Below, piece by piece: positions 49,424-62,443 of a stretch of DNA of 64,000 nt. The notes beneath the pieces are model-generated. The model had not been told where the DNA came from. It searched no databases and was given only the letters and a program-made list of their open reading frames with translations. The translations under genes and the position numbers were made by a program. The first letter of the stretch is position 1; each line of letters opens with the position of its first letter. The stretch spans positions 37,954,001 to 38,018,000 of the forward strand of contig NC_092335.1 of assembly GCF_046630445.1 (NCBI RefSeq), in the 5' to 3' direction. This stretch comes from Rutidosis leptorrhynchoides. Its lineage: Eukaryota > Streptophyta > Magnoliopsida > Asterales > Asteraceae.

Positions 49424-49919
49424 TTATGCTCGAGGTACAGAATGAGATGTTGAGGCATGTGATGTTGAAACTTGGGTTGTTGGTGGTACTGTTGGTGCCG
49501 GTGATGTTGCTGAAGCTGGTAGGTTCTGCACCATATTTTCCAAAGCTACAACTCGAGCGCGAAATTCGTTGACTTATTCTATTATTCCGGAATGATTGGC
49601 GGTTTGAACAAGGGAATGGATAAGATTTAGAATTTGAGATATTATATAATCGTTGCGAGATATTCTGGAAATGAGAGTGAAGATGGTGTTTTGAACTGGT
49701 TCGTCGGTAAGTGCTTCAGGTTTTTCGCCAAGAGGTGAATTCGGTTGGTGGAAGGGAAGGATCGCCTTCTTCTCGTCTCCATTGATTAAGTCAACTACGA
49801 ACACATCAGATGAATTGGGGATGGATGACTGGGTGATTCATTCTGGTGACGCTGCTTCTGGAGCTAGAGTGGGACTCCATATCAGAATCCGAGAGGCTTG
49901 AACTAGTGGTGAGTTCCAT
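49424..49919 (-). pseudogene. Leader ORF of C, broken
   Basis: An ATG at 49919 starts a Ser-rich N terminus that meets TGA at 49806-49808. A second frame (49804-49574) and its continuation past TAG at 49574 to TAA at 49424-49426 look like the rest of one protein of about 160 residues: a hydrophobic/amphipathic middle (FTLISRISRN, ILNLIHSLVQ) and a Pro/Ser/Thr-rich tail. It lies where B elements have the acidic ORF but is not obviously homologous. I do not recognise it. Repeats of GTAGAACGA-type units follow at 49340-49425. Confidence 0.45.
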
Positions 49920-50208
49920 TTCGTACGATTAAATAAAGAATTTTTCGATATGAAATGATTTTTCAGCTATCGGTTAGTATTCTAATTATATAGAGCAAAA
50001 GGTTTCGTAGATTACGGAGGAATTTACGGAATATGTCAGGCAAAGTTTACAGTAACAGATATGCTAAGATATGAATTAGCAGATACGCTAAGATATGAAT
50101 TTTATCTATACACTATTCATGCAATCAATGCAATAAGATGTGTCTAGACTAAGAATGATAAGCAGGTAATTTTCGACAAAAATGATGAGCAAAACTTTTG
50201 ACATGCAG

Positions 50209-50305
50209 ACACGGTCGAAGTCCAGACTCACTAATGCATCCTAACGACTATCAGTTAGACACACTAATGCAGACCTGGTTCGCTAAGACCACCGCTCTGA
50301 TACCA
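50209..50305 (-). promoter_or_regulatory. Primer site for initiator tRNA-Met and conserved leader block (C)
   Basis: Minus strand TGGTATCAGAGC at 50294-50305, two bases from the LTR end, followed by the two GCATTAGTG-type repeats also found in B1 and B2. Confidence 0.88.
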
Positions 50306-50307
50306 AC

Positions 50308-51395
50308 TGAAAGGACCCGTTCATATACATTATAAACGATTCTCAATAGTTGATTACATCGCGAGGTATTTGACCTCTATATGATACATTTTACAAACAT
50401 TGCATTCATTTTTAAAAGACAAACTTTCTTTACAACGAAAGTTGACGGCATGCACACCATTTCATAATACATCCAACTATAATTGGCTTAATAATAATCT
50501 TGATGAACTCAATGACTCGAATGCAACGTCTTTCAAAATATGCCATGAATGACTCCAAGTAATATCTTTAAAATGAGCTAATGCACAGCGGAAGATTTCT
50601 TTAATACCTGAGAATAAACATGCTTTAAAGTGTCAACCAAAAGGTTGGTGAGTTCATAGGTTTATCATAACAATCATTTCAATATATTAATAGACCACAA
50701 GATTTCCATTTATAAATATATGTACACTCGCAAGTGTATAAAAGTATTCTATAAGTTGTAGGCACCTGGTAACAAGCCTTAACATTCATGTTTTACCCTC
50801 TGAAGTACACCAGATCAGGTGTGTTTAAAATAACCTCGAAGTACTAAAGCATCCCAAAGTCAGGATGGGGTTTGTCAGGCCCAATAGATCTATCTTTAGG
50901 ATTCGTGCCTACCGTACATAGACAAGTAGTTTAATGTTACCAAGCTAAGGGTATATTTCTGGTTTAAACCCATATAGAATTGGTTTTAGTACTTGTGCCT
51001 ATTTCGTAAAACATTTATAAAATAGCGCATGTATTCTCAGCCCAAAAATATATATTGCAAAAGCAATTAAAAAGGGAGCAAATGAACTCACAATACTGTA
51101 TTTCGTAGTAAAAATACATATAACGTCATTTAACAAGTGCAAGGTTGGCCTCGGATTCACGAACGTATCAATATTGAGATTCAATATTGCAGGAAAGTAC
51201 GTAGACGCAACGGAGATGATAAACACTAGATTGACCTCACAAGCATACCCATGAACCATACCCATCACCTCCATAGCTATAACCCATAATTTCCTTAGCT
51301 TCGACTCATTCAAAAAAAACTATTTTGAAATCACTCGGACAGCACTCCGTCGTAATATTTTATGTATACTAATAATATCTTGAAATAATACAGAG

Positions 51396-51434
<39 letters not shown>

Positions 51435-52511
51435 CGATTGAGAGAGTTTAGAGAAATATATTTTCAAGTTTCTATGAAATAATGAAACCTATTGAATTCT
51501 ATTTATAATAGATTTTTGAATTATTAAAGTGAATTATTAAAGTATGAATTATTAAAGTGAATTATTAAAGTGAATTATTAAAGTATGAATTATTAAAGTG
51601 AATTATTAAAGTATGAATTATTAAAGTGAATTATTAAAGTATGAATTATTAAAGTGAATTATTAAAGTATGAATTATTAAAGTGAATTATTAAAGTATGA
51701 ATTATTAAAGTGAATTATTAAAGTATGAATTATTAAAGTAAATTATTAAAGTTAAAGTAAAGTAAAAGTAAAGTAAAGGTAAAGTTAAAGTATAGTAAAA
51801 GTATAAAAACTATGTATGTATAATACGCGTATAAATATATATAATATTAATTTAAATCGTTATATATATTTAATGAAATAAAATAAAAATATCGTTATAT
51901 TTATTATACTGGTTAAGTAATGAGTTGTCAAAAGTGATTCTAGATATTTATAAAAGTTATATACGTTTTAATAATAAAGTTCTTTTTAAACTGAAAACGT
52001 CTTTGTACGTTTGAAAATAGATTAATAGAATATTATGGAAACCAATTCTCCACTAACTTTTGTCTAACTTTCATAAATGACACTTTTTGTTTTTATTTAT
52101 AAATAGCTTTACAAATTATTCTGAATATCGTTAAGAGGAATAGATTTTCTCAAATCATAGTGAACCTTTCAACAGATACTTGTAATCATAATTCAATGTT
52201 TCTGATAATTCAATCATTTAATATATATATTTTTTTAATTTCGTCAAAAATCATATTGAAACAAATACGTTCGTGTAAAGTATTATACGTTTAATACTTT
52301 ATTAATATTTTTAAGTTATAATATATATATACATATACATATCTATTTATATATAACGGTTCATGAATCGTCGGAATTTGGTCGAGGTTATAATGAATGT
52401 ATGAACACAGTTTAAAATTCTTGAGATTTAACTTAACAAACTTTGCTTATCGTGTCGGAATAATATAAAGATTAAAGTTTAAATTTGGTCGGAAATTTCC
52501 GGGTCGTCACA
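50308..52511 (-). repeat. 5' LTR of C (2204 bp)
   Basis: Partner of 44604-46936, shorter mainly because of the TA run (51399-51431) and minisatellite (51518-51753). Ends GTCACA 52511 and is followed by the GTATC target duplication. Confidence 0.94.
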
Positions 52512-52533
52512 GTATCTGACCAGAAATTGGCCT

Positions 52534-52581
52534 CCATGCGATCGCATGGATATACAGGCCAAACACCATGCGATCGCATGG
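52534..52581. repeat. Paired 16-bp perfect palindromes in A2
   Basis: CCATGCGATCGCATGG occurs at 52534-52549 and 52566-52581, 32 bp apart. The layout equals the A1 pairs but the sequence differs. Confidence 0.9.
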
Positions 52582-53528
52582 GATCTGGTGTGTGTGTTTT
52601 TTTTTTTTTTTTTTAACCTTATAACTTTTAACACAAAATAATTAATTAAATTTTAAAAATTTTGTTTTCCTTTTTATTTAGGACGAGGTCATTTCGGATC
52701 GTTGTCCTAGTCCGTCCCTCGACAAAATTTTAAAATTTGTCATTTTTAAGCGTTGTTTTAAAAGAAAAGATTTTTGGGTTTTTTAATATTTTTGGCATAC
52801 TTTAATTCAATAATATTAAAAATAATGATAATAAAAGTTCTCGTCCCTCCCTTAGGTAGAGCAATTTCGGTTCAACGACCTAGTTTTCAACTCACAACAA
52901 ATTTTAAAAATTAAATTTTTAACTTAGTGAAATAAAGTAAATTTTTGTTTTTAAATTCACACCAAACTTAAATTTAAAATGCATAAAATTAAAAATTCAT
53001 ATTATAAAAATTCTCACCAAACTTATATTATATTTTTGTTTTTATACATACAAACTTATTTTAAAAATATTAATTTTTCAAATATTTACAAACTTAAATA
53101 TATTGATTTTAAAAAGTTTACAATAATAATTTAATATTAATATATTAATTTTAAAAACAAAGTAAAAATAAAATAAAATTAAAAATCTTTTTGGTCTTTT
53201 ATCCCACTTTAATCAATCAAATATTATCAAAAATATACGCCCCTCTTTTCGGTAAAGTAATTTCGGTTCCATAACCTAGTTTTACTCCTGACGAATTTCT
53301 GAAATATTTTGAGTTGATTGATTAAAGATATTTATACCTTAAGAATAAACGGTAAATTTCGCAGTGATGTAATAAATTTTTGTATGATATCAATAATTTC
53401 GGTTACGCATACCTAATTTTATTGAATACAGATTTAATACTTTATAGCGAACGATTCAGCGTTTATTATCAAAAGGTTAAAAGCAATAAAAATAAAAACT
53501 GTACATACTTACCTGTGAGATAGAATTC
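52582..53528. other. A2 non-coding stretch downstream of the small ORF
   Basis: AT-rich, with a T-run (52598-52614) and three spaced pyrimidine-rich segments of related type (CGTCCCTC or GCCCCTC..., then TTTCGGTTC..., near 52710, 52850 and 53250). These may be degenerate repeats of about 200-400 bp spacing. No ORF supported. Confidence 0.5.
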
Positions 53529-53945
53529 TCAGAGTCCTGCTTTAGCCGACTCATAGGAGAGTCGTGTGATTTGGTTCTCCATAGCTACGTAAGCATAACC
53601 TCGAATCTTCAATATCTTTTCTTCTAAACATATAAACGGTCCTTCTCTGCATAGAGTAACAAATTCGGTATTTGAATATGTTTGATTATTTGAACATTTA
53701 CCTTCGTGTGACCATTTTCCGCATTTGTAACATCTTTCAAGGTGTCGTGCTCTTCTTTTCGTTGCGGATTTTGATTTTCCTTTACCAAAATGTATCTTAT
53801 GATGATCTTTTCTGAGTTCTTTTCTTACTCCGTCCATTTTGGCTCTTATGAATGATACCAGTTCACTCGGAAGTGTGTCATTATTACGTTTAGTAATCAT
53901 AGCGTGTAGCATTAGACCATGGTTCAGATCAAAGGAATTCTTCAT
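53529..53945 (-). CDS. Small basic ORF with zinc-knuckle-like motif (A2), 138 codons
   Basis: Complete copy of the ORF cut at the left edge in A1. The ATG at 53945 is conserved, 171 bp after the pol stop. Basic stretch near residues 54-70 (KGKSKSATKRRAR), then CYKCGKWSHEGKC (C-x2-C-x4-H-x3-C), an acidic/hydrophobic middle and a C terminus ending in SYESAKAGL. It has no stop or frameshift, while gag-pol of the same element has five lesions in 5.6 kb; with only 0.4 kb this could be chance. No family recognised. Confidence 0.65.
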   Translation of the reverse strand: MKNSFDLNHGLMLHAMITKRNNDTLPSELVSFIRAKMDGVRKELRKDHHKIHFGKGKSKSATKRRARHLERCYKCGKWSHEGKCSNNQTYSNTEFVTLCREGPFICLEEKILKIRGYAYVAMENQITRLSYESAKAGL

Positions 53946-54116
53946 CTCGTAAAACCTAAAAAAAATAAAAATTCAGAATGGGGGGAGAAGACTAGTTCTT
54001 TAGGGTCTGCTAGGGAAAGACCATTCGGATTTCATTCTCGAGAACTACACGAAAACAGAATATCTAACTCTAACAGAAATAACTATTATCCTAAAAAGAT
54101 TCAAACCTTCCCACAC

Positions 54117-57100
54117 TTAGTTAGCTGTGGTGTCGAAATTGTGATTAACTTCATCTTCAACTTCCATTGGATTATCTATGTAATGTTTAACTCTGTGACC
54201 ATTAACCATAAATTCAATCCCATTTGAATTTATTAACTCTACTGTTCCATATGGGAAAACTCTTTTGACTATGAATGGTCCAGACCATCTTGATTTCAAT
54301 TTTTCAAGGAAATAGCTTGAATCGTGAATTGAAAAGAAGAACTCTGTCTCCTTCTTTAAATTCTTTTGAACTTCTGATTCTTTTATCATGCCATTTCTTC
54401 GTTCTTTCCTTATAGATTAACGAATTTTCGTATGCTTCATGTTTTAATTCTTCTAATTCGTTTAGTTGGCTTAACCGTAGACGTCCAGCTTCATGTAAAT
54501 CAAGATTACATGTCTTTAAAGCCCAAAATGCTTTGTGTTCAATTTCTACTGGAAGGTGACATGCTTTTCCATAAACGAGTCTAAAAGGTGTGGTTCCAAT
54601 TGGAGTTTTGTAGGCTGTTCTAAAAGCCCAACGTGCATCCTCTAATTTCATGGACCATTCCTTCGGATTTGATCCTACGGTTTTCTCTAGAATACGTTTT
54701 AAAGCTCGGTTGGTATTTTCAACTTGTCCACTTGTTTGTGGATGATAAGCGGTTGAGATTTTATGAGTTACTCCATATCTTTTGAGAACTTTCTCAAGTT
54801 GATTGTTACAAAAATGAGTACCCCGATCACTTATTAAAGCTTTCGGTGTTCCAAACCTAGCAAAAAGACGTTTTAAAAAGTTGACTACAACTCGTGAATC
54901 GTTAGTTGGGAGAGCTTGTGCTTCCGCCCATTTAGATACATAATCAATGGTAACGAGAATGTAGAGATTATTATGAGATTTTGGAAATGGAACCATAAAG
55001 TCAATACCCCAAACGTCAAATACTTCACATACTTGAATGACATTTTGTGGCATTTCATCACGTTGACTTATTTTTTCGGCCCTTTGACAAGCATCACAGG
55101 ATTTTCAAAGAAGGTGTGCGTCTTTTAAAATTGTAGGCCAATAGAATCCAGCATCGTAAACTTTTCTTGCTGTGAGTTGAGGCCCATAATGCCCTCCTGT
55201 TGGTCCTGTGTGATAATGGTTTAAGATTTGACTAGCTTCATCTCCGAATACACATCGACATATTATTCCATCGGGACAACTTTTAAACAAATGTGGATCT
55301 TCCCAGAAATAGTGTTTTATATCACTAAAGAATTTCTTTCGTTTTTGGTACGACAACCCTTTTTCAAGGAATCCACATACTAAGTAGTTTGCATAGTCTG
55401 CAAACCATGGAATTTCACTATAATCTATCTTCAATAGATATTCATCAGAAAAGTTATCTTGTATGGCCGATTCATTTAGAACTTCTAATTCAGGATTTTC
55501 AAGACGAGAAAGATGAGCAGCGGCGAGATTTTCTGCTCCCTTTTTATCTCGGATTTCAATATCGAACTCTTGTAAGAGTAAAATCCAACGGATTAATCGT
55601 GGTTTGGCATCTTGTTTTGAAAATAGGTATCTAAGAGCAGAATGGTCGGTATAGACCACCGTTTTAGCTAGAACGAGATATGAACGAAATTTGTCAAAAG
55701 CAAAGACGATAGCAAGGAGTTCTTTTTCAGTAGTTGTGTAATTTGTTTGTGCTCTTTGTAACGTCTTACTAGCATAATACATAGGTTGAAATCGTTTTTC
55801 AATCCTTTGTCCTAAAACGGCTCCCATTGCAAAATCACTTTCATCGCACATTAGTTCAAATGGTAGATTCCAATTTGGAGTTATCATGATCGGCGCATTA
55901 GTGAGTTTTTCTTTATGAATATTAAAAGATTTGATGCATTCATCTGAAAAGATGAATGGAGCATCCTTTTCTAGGAGTTTATTCATAGGAGTGGCAATTT
56001 TAGAAAAATCTTTTATGAAACGTCGGTAAAAACCGGCATGCCCTAGAAAACTCCTAACTCCTCTAACATTGGTGGGATGTGGAAGTTTAGCAATTACATC
56101 TACTTTAGCTCTATCCACTTCAATTCCTTCTTTTAAAATTTTATGACCAAGAACGATGCCTTCTTTAACCATGAAATGGCATTTCTCCCAATTAAGAACT
56201 AGATTTGATTGTTCGCATCTAATAAGCATTCGTTCAAGATTAACTAGACATGATTCAAATGTATCACCGAAAACTGAAAAGTCATCCATGAAAACTTCCA
56301 TGCATTCTTCTATCATGTCGTGAAAAATCGCCATCATGCACCTTTGAAAGGTTGCAGGGGCGTTACAAAGTCCAAATGGCATGCGTTTGTAAGCAAAAGT
56401 ACCATAAGGGCACGTGAATGTGGTTTTCTCTTGGTCCTCGGGTGCTATTGGAATTTGAAAGTATCCGGAAAAACCATCAAGAAAACAATAGTAACTATTT
56501 CCGGCTAATCTTTCCAACATTTGATCAGTGAAAGGTAAGGGAAAGTGATCTTTTCTGGTGGCGTCATTTAATTTTCTATAATCTATACAAACACACCATC
56601 CTGTTACAGTCCTAGTAGGAATAAGCTCATTTTTCTCATTTGTGATGACAGTCATACCACCCTTCTTAGGTACGCATTGAACTGGGCTTACCCATGGACT
56701 ATCAGATATTGGATAAATTAAACCTGCATCTAGCAGTTTAATAATTTCTTTCTTAACAACATCTTGCATATTAGGATTTAGTCTTCGTTGGCGTTGCACA
56801 TACGTTTTATGACTTTCTTCCATAAGGATTTTATGTGTGCAATACGAAGGACTTATTCCTTTAATGTCATGAATCTTCCATGCAATAGCTGGTTTATGAG
56901 CTTTTAGCATAGAAATGAGTTGAGATTTTTCATTTTCAGTAAGAGAAGACGATATTATTACAGGTAATTCAGATTCACCATGTAAATAAGCATATTCCAA
57001 ATGGTTTGGAAGTGGCTTTAACTCTAATGTCGGTGGTTCTTCTATCGATGATTTGTATCGATATCTGTCTTCTTCTTTTAGCATTTGAATTTCTTATGTT

Positions 57101-59718
57101 GTTGGTTCATATCCATTAGCCATAAGTGTAGCTAACATTTCAGCTTCATCAATTGGTTCAGTTCCTTCTCCTAAAGAACATTCTCCTGTTCCTTGTAATT
57201 CTGGAAATTCTTCTAACAATTCTGCATGTGAATCTATAGTTTGAATATAATAACATGTATCATCTGCAGATTGCGGTTGTTGCATGGCTCTATCAACAGA
57301 AAAGGTAACACTCTCGTCCTCTATATTTAGGGTCAGTTTCTTACCAAACACGTCTATTATTGCTTTAACCGTGTTTAAGAATGGTCTTCCTAATATGAGA
57401 GGAACTCGAGAATCTTCTTCCATGTCCAGAATAACAAAATCTACTGGAAATACTAAAGTACCAACTTTAACTAGCATGTTTTCCATTATCCCTCTAGGAT
57501 ATTTTACTGATCGATTGGCTAGTTGTATACTTATTCGTGTTGGTTTCAATTCTCCAAGGTCTAGTTTAGCGTATAGTGAATACGGCATTAAATTTATACT
57601 AGCACCTAAGTCTGCCAATGCTTCTATTGAACTAAGACTACCCAGAAAATATGGAATTGTGAAACTTCCTGGATCAGATAATTTTTCTGGTATCATATTC
57701 AACAGCACTGCAGAACAATTAGCATTCATAGTAACAGCCGAGAGTTCTTCCATTTTCTTTCTATTTGTGATTAGATCTTTCAAGAATTTTGCATATCTAG
57801 GCATTCCTGAAATCACATCAATGAAAGGAAGATTTACATTTATTTGTTTAAACATATCCAAGAATTTGGATTGCTCGGCTTCAAGTCTCTCTTTTCTCAT
57901 TTTACTCGAGTAAAGAAGTGGTGGTTGGTATGGTTTAACATAAGGTTTAGCCTTAACTGTGTTATCTTCATTAACCTTTTCAAATACCGGTTTTGTTTCC
58001 TTATCTTGCTCAGGTTGTGGTTCTTGTGGAGTAGGAATAGAATCATCAGAAATTATAGGTATTTCAGGAGGTTTAAGTGTAATACCACTTCTTGTGGTAA
58101 TGGCTTTAGCTGTTTCATTCAGGAGGTTAGCATTTGTATCACTAGGTAGACTTCCCGGTTTTCTTTCACCTGTTAACCTTGCTAGGTTGCTTACTTCTTG
58201 TTCCAAATTTTGAATAGAAGCTTGTTGATTTCTAAATGCTTAAGCATTTTGTTCATTGGTTTGTTTCTGAGATGTGAAAAATTGCGTTTGAGATTCAACT
58301 AGCTTCGACATCATATCTTCTAAATTTGGCTTTTTATCATCGGTTTGTGGTGGTTTGTTTTGAAAAATAGGTCTTTGCTGATTATAAGTATTATTGGATA
58401 CTTGTTGATTACTAGGACCTTGTTGGTTGTTGTATGGAACATTTCGATTATAATTTTGATTTTGATTGTAAATTGGTCTTGGCGGTTGATAATTATTTTG
58501 ATAATTATTTCCAGGCCTTTGGTTTATGTATGAAACATTCTCTCTTTGCTCCATTGTTTGTTCAATACTGAGACAATCTTTTGTCAAATGTGGTCCTCCA
58601 CACTGCTCACAACTAATTCGTATTGAGTGGATATCTTTAGTCATCTTTTCCATTCGTCTCTTGAAAGCATCTATGTTTGCAGAAATGGAATCAAAGTCAT
58701 GGCTAGAATCGGCTCTAGCTGCTTTAGATGATCTAACGATATCTTTTTCTTGATGCCACTCATGTGAGTGGGAAGCAGTGTTATCAATAATTTTGTAAGC
58801 GTCAGTTGCGGTTTTCTTCATAATGGAACCACCAGCTGCTATATCGATGTCTTTTCTTGTAGTGATGTCACATCCTTGGTAGAATATTTGAACTATTTGA
58901 CAAGTGTCTAAACCATGTTGCGGACCTCCTCTTAATAACTTTCCAAATCTTGTTCACGCTTCATATAGAGTTTTGTTTGGCTTTTGTGTGAACGTAACAA
59001 TTTCTCCTTGAAGTCTCACGGCTTTAGATGCCGAAAAAAATTGTTTAAGAAAATTTTCAACTAAGACATCCCATGTATCAATCGCCCCTTCAGGTAATGA
59101 TTCTAACCAATCTTTGACTTCTCCCTTTAAAGTCCAGGGAAATAACATGAGATAGATCTGTTCATCCTCAACTTCTCGGATTTTAAATAGAGTACAGATC
59201 CTATTAAAGGTACGAAGATGTTCATTTGGATCTTCCTTCGGCGCACCACTAAATTGGCATTGATTAGTCACCATGTGTAGAATTTGTCCTTTAATTACAT
59301 AATCTGGCACATTAATATCAGGTTGAGTAATTGCGTGACCTTGGCCAGTGCGTTTAGCTCTCATTCGGTCTTCCATACTTAGAGGTTCCAGATTCTCCAT
59401 TATTGAATTTGTTGAATCTGAATCAGTAGAGGATTCTGATTTAATGGGTTGTTCCTCGACAATCTCTGTTTGAATGATTGGTGGTTCCGGAGGAAAGATT
59501 AATGGTTCAGGATCTCTGAATTGTCCCTGAATATTCTCTGGATTCTCAATTGTGAGGTCGGGTTCAAAAAATGGATTATCAGAAATTTGAATTGGAGTAC
59601 TTGGTCGACTAGATGACGATTCTAAAGAAAAATCAACGGCGACAATATTGGCTAGATGTCTTGATCGAGTTACAGGTGGTGAACGTATAAAAGGTGATGA
59701 ACGTTTTGCTCGGTGCAT
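54117..59718 (-). pseudogene. gag-pol: Athila gag-pol of A2 with four nonsense codons and a frameshift
   Basis: ATG at 59718 as in A1. Gag domain, knuckle-like CEQCGGPHLTKDC, protease DLGAS, reverse transcriptase FMDD, RNase H and integrase D-D-E signatures are all still readable in one frame with interruptions. Stops are at 58954-58956 (gag), 58240-58242 (gag tail), 57094-57096 (before reverse transcriptase) and 55105-55107 (integrase zinc region). A one-base insertion near 54300-54310 shifts the C-terminal part, which ends at 54117. RNase H shows MCDES where A1 has MCDAS. Clearly non-functional. Confidence 0.93.
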
Positions 59719-60392
59719 TCACTGAATATCCTATTAGTTATAAAAGATAAAAATTATATAAGTTATCAAATTAATAGACTTTTCTGCTTTTGTCCACGTT
59801 TCGAATAGCCAAAAGATGTAGCAGGGAGCCAGAACCCTTTAAATCGAAAGCCCACAACTCGCCACTAACAAATCCAACTATTACTACGAACCAGAAAATT
59901 TTAGATGTCTATCAATTTAACCACTTAAAATAATTTTTCGTTGAAATTTAAAGAAATTTTAGAGAAGAAATAGAAAATTCTATGTCCTAAAAACTAGAGC
60001 GGCGAGAAATAAGAAAGAAAAAGAGTGCGTCGGAAAAACGTCGAAAAATAAAAGGTCAAAAAATAATAAAAAGAACGTAGCGCGTCGAAACTTAAAAGTC
60101 TAAAAACTAATAATTAAAAGTTACGTCTAAAGGTATTAAAGCTTAAAAGAAATACTATATCCAAAACGGTAATAACTTAAAAAGTACTAAAATATAAAAA
60201 CGGCGTCGCAAAATTCTAAAGCACCTAAATCTTAGTCTAAAGAAAAAGCACTTAAGGGATTTTACGGCAAAGCCTAAAAATCTAGAAATAAAAATAACTA
60301 CGGCAAAAACTATGACTTAGAACTAAATACGAACGAAAAATACAAATATTAAGCTAAAACAAATAAAAAGTTATAAAAATAAATACATAAGA
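59719..60392 (-). other. Remnant of the A2 leader
   Basis: Related to A1 6136-6900 (for example CCACTTAAAATAATTTT and GGCGTCGCAAAATTCTAAAGC). Similarity stops near 60392, where unrelated LINE sequence begins. No ORF. Confidence 0.75.
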
Positions 60393-60515
60393 GGACAATG
60401 ACCACAAGCGCACCTTGCGGCCTCACAAAAAACCACAAACCAAGCTAGCACATACAAACACAAATAACTAGCAAAACCAAAACAACTAAACCACCCACGT
60501 AACCAATAACACAAA

Positions 60516-62232
60516 CTACAACCAGCCCGATTTCATGCCAAACGTAGTCCTTTCTACAGATTTTGCTGCAATAAACTCGGCTGTTTCCTCTTTATCAGAT
60601 TCAACATCGCTATCTTCATCAACTAGGTTATATGCATCTTTATTCAAAGCTCCGAACGAGTTTTGAACCTTTACTTGAGAACCCTTGTTTGTCCCAACTT
60701 CCGCATTTCTCTTGTCACCCGGAGCAACCTTCGGCAAGCCATTTTTAGAATCAATATTTTTCTTTGGTCTGTAGACCAATTTTTGCTTTGGCTTACCTAC
60801 GCCAAAACTAACCTTCTGTTTGTTATTACCCTTGGTCACCTCTTTAGCCACTTTCTTGCCAACTATTTCAAACGCATCTTCATCATCTTTAGACCGATTA
60901 CACTCGCTAGTCACCATTTTTGGACATTGGAAATCCATGTGCCCAAAAATAGCACAACACTTACATCGCGGTGGTCTCCATTCATATTCAACATTTAAAA
61001 AACATACGGTTTTACTCTTCCCATCAACACTCGGAATCGCCAATTTGATATTATCCTTAAACTCCTTATCCGACGATACTTCAATCAATGCTCGAGCAAA
61101 ACTAGGCCTACCCCACGACTCCAAACACATTGTTCTCGTGTACGAGTCCAACATTACCGGAGAACCAATATTAGATGCTATGACACTCAACCCGGTCTCC
61201 GTAAATCCTACAAGAGGAATATCATTAATTTTCACCCAAACCGGGACACGCGTTAAATCCTCCTTTGTTAAAGGAACATCAGGAGACCATGCATTGAGAA
61301 TGATAGGGATTGAACGAATAATCCATGGGCCTGATTCTAGCACACCGTGTAATCCACTTTCCGAATTAAACTTAAAGAAGAAGAAACCCTTAGTGTTCAT
61401 CATTATTTTCTCCAGACCGAACTTCTTCCATACGTTAGTAACATAGTTTTTAACAACCGGATATGCTACTCGTTTACCTAGAAAATACCCATAAAGAGTA
61501 TTATTATACCTTTCATTTACTTCCAGAACAGATGCTAACGGTAACTCAACATCAATACCATCATCTAAAGTAACTGAAGGTTCTATAAACTTGAAATTCA
61601 CAGTTTTCTTATTTTGGTTACCATTGAAAGCACCTAAATAAGAAAAAGTTGGATCCCTTGTCAACTACAGTAGGAGTCTTCACATCAGCATCCTTAGGTC
61701 TGCCACCATCAAGAAGATCTTTAAAGGAATCACTAGTAGTATGGATCTTATCATCATCATTATTATTGTTCCTAACCTACCCCTTATCCATTCTACTAGA
61801 CTGATTCGATGCAGTTTTAGTCAAATCCTTATCATCCATAACAGGATCTTTAGTCTCACCAAGCCTCCCCTGCCCTTCATCCATATCTGGACTATTGAGA
61901 CCGTGCACTTTACGTTTGTTCATCATGTTGGAGTACGACCCGGTATTAGTGTATGTAGCCTCCTTAGATTTGTCATACAACTTTGCATTAAGAGGAGGAA
62001 ACTCATAATCCAAAATATTATGAGTATCCTTTTCACCACCGTGATCATTTGGGTTTGCTTCTTCCACAGAAATCGGTAACTCTGTCAAGGGATCCAGCGG
62101 CTCTGACTCCGAATCTTGGTTAACCGATGAATTAGATTCATCACTATTATGTGCCTCATCCTCCCCACCTACAGTTCTGCTCCTTAAAACCTTAGGAGCG
62201 GTAACGGAAACAAGTTTCTTTTTCTTCCCCAT
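60516..62232 (-). pseudogene. LINE (L1-type) ORF1 with DUF4283 and CCHC knuckle, broken
   Basis: The start is probably the ATG at 62232 (MGKKKKL). An acidic Ser-rich N-terminal part runs to TAG at 61777-61779, continues in phase to about 61660, then a frameshift leads into the 382-codon frame 61664-60516. That frame holds a DUF4283-like RNA-binding region (WIIRSIPIILNAWSPD, VPVWVKINDIP) and a knuckle CKCCAIFGHMDFQC, the usual layout of plant L1 ORF1 proteins, which coat LINE RNA. ORF2 (endonuclease and reverse transcriptase) should follow on the minus strand below 60516, but A2 leader sequence begins at 60392, so it is missing. 60393-60515 would be the ORF1-ORF2 linker. Confidence 0.82.
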
Positions 62233-62443
62233 GTTACACCAGCACAATTGAGAGAGCCTTGTACTATCGGATTAAACAGTAAGAATAGCAGTGACGATTG
62301 CTGGATATCGCCAGAAAGATTTAGAAGCAGATGCAGTGTGAACACACGCAAAGGAGAGAGAAAAAGTTCTCTAACTAATATTTTGTCTGTCATACAACTT
62401 TGCATTAAGAGGAGGAAACTCATAATCCAAAATATTATGAGTA
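61971..62443. repeat. 56-bp direct repeat in the LINE 5' region
   Basis: 61971-62026 and 62388-62443 are identical over 56 bp (TGTCATACAACTTTGCATTA...). The first copy is coding in ORF1; the second lies upstream of the start and is out of context. It is followed by a near-identical 19-bp tandem pair TACCTTGCAGT(C/G)ACTAA at 62442-62479. Confidence 0.9.

Larger units (their letters stand above)
52512..60392 (-). mobile_element. Element A2 (Athila-type), gag-pol segment, 5' end deleted
   Basis: Sense-strand order: leader remnant (60392-59719), gag-pol (59718-54117), zinc-knuckle-like ORF (53945-53529), a non-coding stretch with palindromes (53528-52512), then, beyond C, the env-like ORF. Related to A1 throughout gag-pol. 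The similarity to the A1 leader stops near 60392, so the primer site and 5' LTR are missing and LINE sequence follows directly. Four nonsense codons and a frameshift in gag-pol mark it as the oldest element here. Confidence 0.9.
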
